This document shows positions 62,647-64,000 of a stretch of 64,000 bases of DNA, piece by piece. The DNA lies in NCBI GenBank assembly GCA_963978895.1, contig OZ022238.1, positions 32,289,593-32,353,592 on the forward strand, in the 5' to 3' direction. The DNA is from Erpobdella octoculata (taxonomy: Eukaryota > Annelida > Clitellata > Hirudinida > Erpobdellidae). Under the pieces are notes generated by a model, which saw nothing but the letters and a program-made list of their open reading frames with translations, had not been told where the DNA came from and did no database searches. Both the position numbers and the translations under genes were made by a program. The number at the start of each line of letters is the position of its first letter. The first letter of the stretch is position 1.

Positions 62647-64000
62647 ATTTATTTATTTATTGGTACACGAACAGAGGGACCCAAAGGGCCACTAATACTG
62701 TTCGGACAGAACACAATAAAAACTAAAGAAAAACAAAACAAAATAAACCGTCTGATGTGAGGCGACGAGCCAGGCAAAAGTGGAACAGAAAAGTTGTGTT
62801 CAAAATATAAACTATATGACTATATATAAATATTAACTAATACATAATAGATGGATTAGTAACAACAAGGTAATCAGATAAATATTTGTATTTAGATCTA
62901 GGTACCAGATAGATACTAGTTTTTAAATGAGGATGTCACAGAAGGAGTAATAATAGAGCAATCAGATATCTATTTATATGTGAGAAAGTTTGATAGGTTG
63001 GCTTCCGCTACGAGACATTTAAACCTGCTGAGAGTGGTTGAACTGACAATATCGCTAGGCAATTGGTTCCATATATTAATAATACGATTAGTATAGAAAA
63101 ATTTGGTAACATCAACTCTATTAAAGACAGATTTTAGCTTGAACTGGTGACCCCTAGTGGAATGATACATGGAGAACTGAAAACTATGTTTTAAGTTGGA
63201 ATCAATAAAACCGTTCAAAAAGCTGTAGCACAAACAAAGATCACTGATGAGTCTTCGGTGTTCAAGTGTTGGGAGATTGAGAGTTTTGAGTCTCACCGCA
63301 TACGGAAGGTTCTTGAGAGCCGGGATCGCCTTGGTAAATCTTTTTTGAATTCTTTCGATATCGTCAATAAGATATCGGTGATGAGGATTCCACACCTGCG
63401 AGCAATACTCCAGAAGAGGTCGAACATATGTGCAAAAAGCTTGCTTAAGCAAATCTGGATCTTTAGATGTAAATAATTTAATGATGAGACGCGATCTCAC
63501 AGACGCAACATGAACGATATTTGCCACGTGATATTTGAAACTCAGGCTAGCATCCACAATCACTCCTAGGTCTCTGATATGATCAACGTTCTTTAGTTGG
63601 TAAGAGTCAATGGTGTAGATGGGAGATTTAAGTTTTGCACCTGCGGGACCAAAAATAGAGAGAACAAGACATTTTTCCAGTGTCAAGTTCAACTGCCAGT
63701 CTTTGCTCCATACCAGCAAGTGGTCAATTGCCTTCTGTAAGTTGTTGGCATTAGGCTGGACAGGTGCATACAGTTTGATGTCATCGGCAAATAGTTTGAC
63801 TGAGATCGATCCCAACTCCACACTATCTGTAACATCGTTAATATAGATCAGGAACAGAGTTGGACCGAGAACACTGCCTTGTGGAACCCCGCTTGTAACA
63901 GCTCTTGGCTCAGACAGGCTACGGTCTATCTGAACCATCTGGTGGCGATCCTTTAAAAAGTCAGTAATCCATGCCAATAGATCTCCAGCTATTCCATAAG
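62647..64000 (-). mobile_element. Third LINE (CR1/jockey type), 3' part, inserted in the P transposase
   Basis: The 3' terminus at 62647-62660 is an (AAAT)n-type tail on the minus strand, directly joined to P coding sequence. A 3' untranslated region of about 310 bp (62661-62969) lies between the tail and the ORF stop. The 5' part lies beyond the right edge of the window, so the target duplication cannot be seen. Confidence 0.9.
62970..64000 (-). CDS. LINE ORF2, reverse transcriptase C-terminal part (partial at window edge)
   Basis: Open from the right edge (YGIAGDLLAWITDFLKDRHQ) to the stop at 62970. RT motifs SGVPQGSVLGPTLFLIYIND and catalytic FADDIKLY, then the thumb (LNLTLEKCLVLSIFGPAG), RDLGVIVDASLSFKYHV, YVRPLLEYCSQVWNPHHRYL and the C-terminal RRLISDLCLCYSFLNGF, RGHQFKLKS, TNRIINIWNQLPS. 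No internal stop. The endonuclease domain must lie right of the window. Copies element RNA at the nicked target site. Confidence 0.93.
   Translation of the reverse strand, partial: YGIAGDLLAWITDFLKDRHQMVQIDRSLSEPRAVTSGVPQGSVLGPTLFLIYINDVTDSVELGSISVKLFADDIKLYAPVQPNANNLQKAIDHLLVWSKDWQLNLTLEKCLVLSIFGPAGAKLKSPIYTIDSYQLKNVDHIRDLGVIVDASLSFKYHVANIVHVASVRSRLIIKLFTSKDPDLLKQAFCTYVRPLLEYCSQVWNPHHRYLIDDIERIQKRFTKAIPALKNLPYAVRLKTLNLPTLEHRRLISDLCLCYSFLNGFIDSNLKHSFQFSMYHSTRGHQFKLKSVFNRVDVTKFFYTNRIINIWNQLPSDIVSSTTLSRFKCLVAEANLSNFLTYK

Overview
The window is transposon-rich, AT-rich DNA from an animal (metazoan) nuclear genome. It uses the standard genetic code, has spliced exons, and carries element families typical of invertebrates: Ty3/Gypsy, Ty1/Copia, jockey/CR1-type LINEs, a Penelope-like element, many hATs and P-element relatives. 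A short degenerate TTAGGG-type tract fits a metazoan. A cnidarian or another AT-rich invertebrate is plausible, but the species cannot be fixed from this sequence. I found no rRNA, no clearly functional tRNA and no clearly intact host gene. Almost every recognisable coding stretch belongs to a mobile element or a decayed gene fragment.

Layout. 1-3565: 3' part of a Ty3/Gypsy element (pol with one nonsense codon, 3' LTR). 3566-5980: dispersed repeat, hAT-like end, LINE C-terminal relic. 5982-17790: two inverted copies of a decayed multi-exon gene; the right copy is split by a nearly intact Copia element (12042-16504, minus strand). Between them lies an inverted-repeat structure with a telomere-like tract. 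18117-20356: hAT with 8-bp target duplication and a 424-bp internal tandem duplication. 21327-22275: solo LTR. 22403-22677: tRNA-Phe-like sequence and a SINE-like retroposon. 22748-23350: P-type MITE. 24358-25702: 354-bp tandem array with pol III-type boxes, then a 275-bp (TA)n tract. 27054-28050: split Myb/SANT-like gene.

28255-33259: LINE (ORF1+ORF2) inside hAT-like sequence. 33587-37705: tandem Penelope-like copies with hammerhead-ribozyme-like motifs, set in (TA)n. 37746-42928: second LINE, interrupted in ORF2 by a 2.1-kb hAT-type element. 43037-56551: a large inverted repeat (about 1.18-kb arms). Its left arm is split by a 6.26-kb hAT (44216-50477), which itself holds a P-type element (44498-45969) and a Gag-only LTR retrotransposon (46665-49799). 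51850-58470: hAT relics and minisatellites. 58471-62646: P-element fragments and a decayed repeat gene. 62647-64000: 3' end of a third LINE inserted into the P transposase.

Most notable: the LTR retrotransposon at 46665-49799 has identical-looking 592-bp LTRs and encodes a SCAN-like Gag plus a DTG protease. It has no reverse transcriptase or integrase, and its ORF carries a 48-codon segment closely resembling the conserved C-terminal motif of translation factor eIF4B, followed by the tail of a Gypsy RNase H. This looks like host-gene capture by a non-autonomous element. Target-site duplications let the nested insertions be ordered in time.
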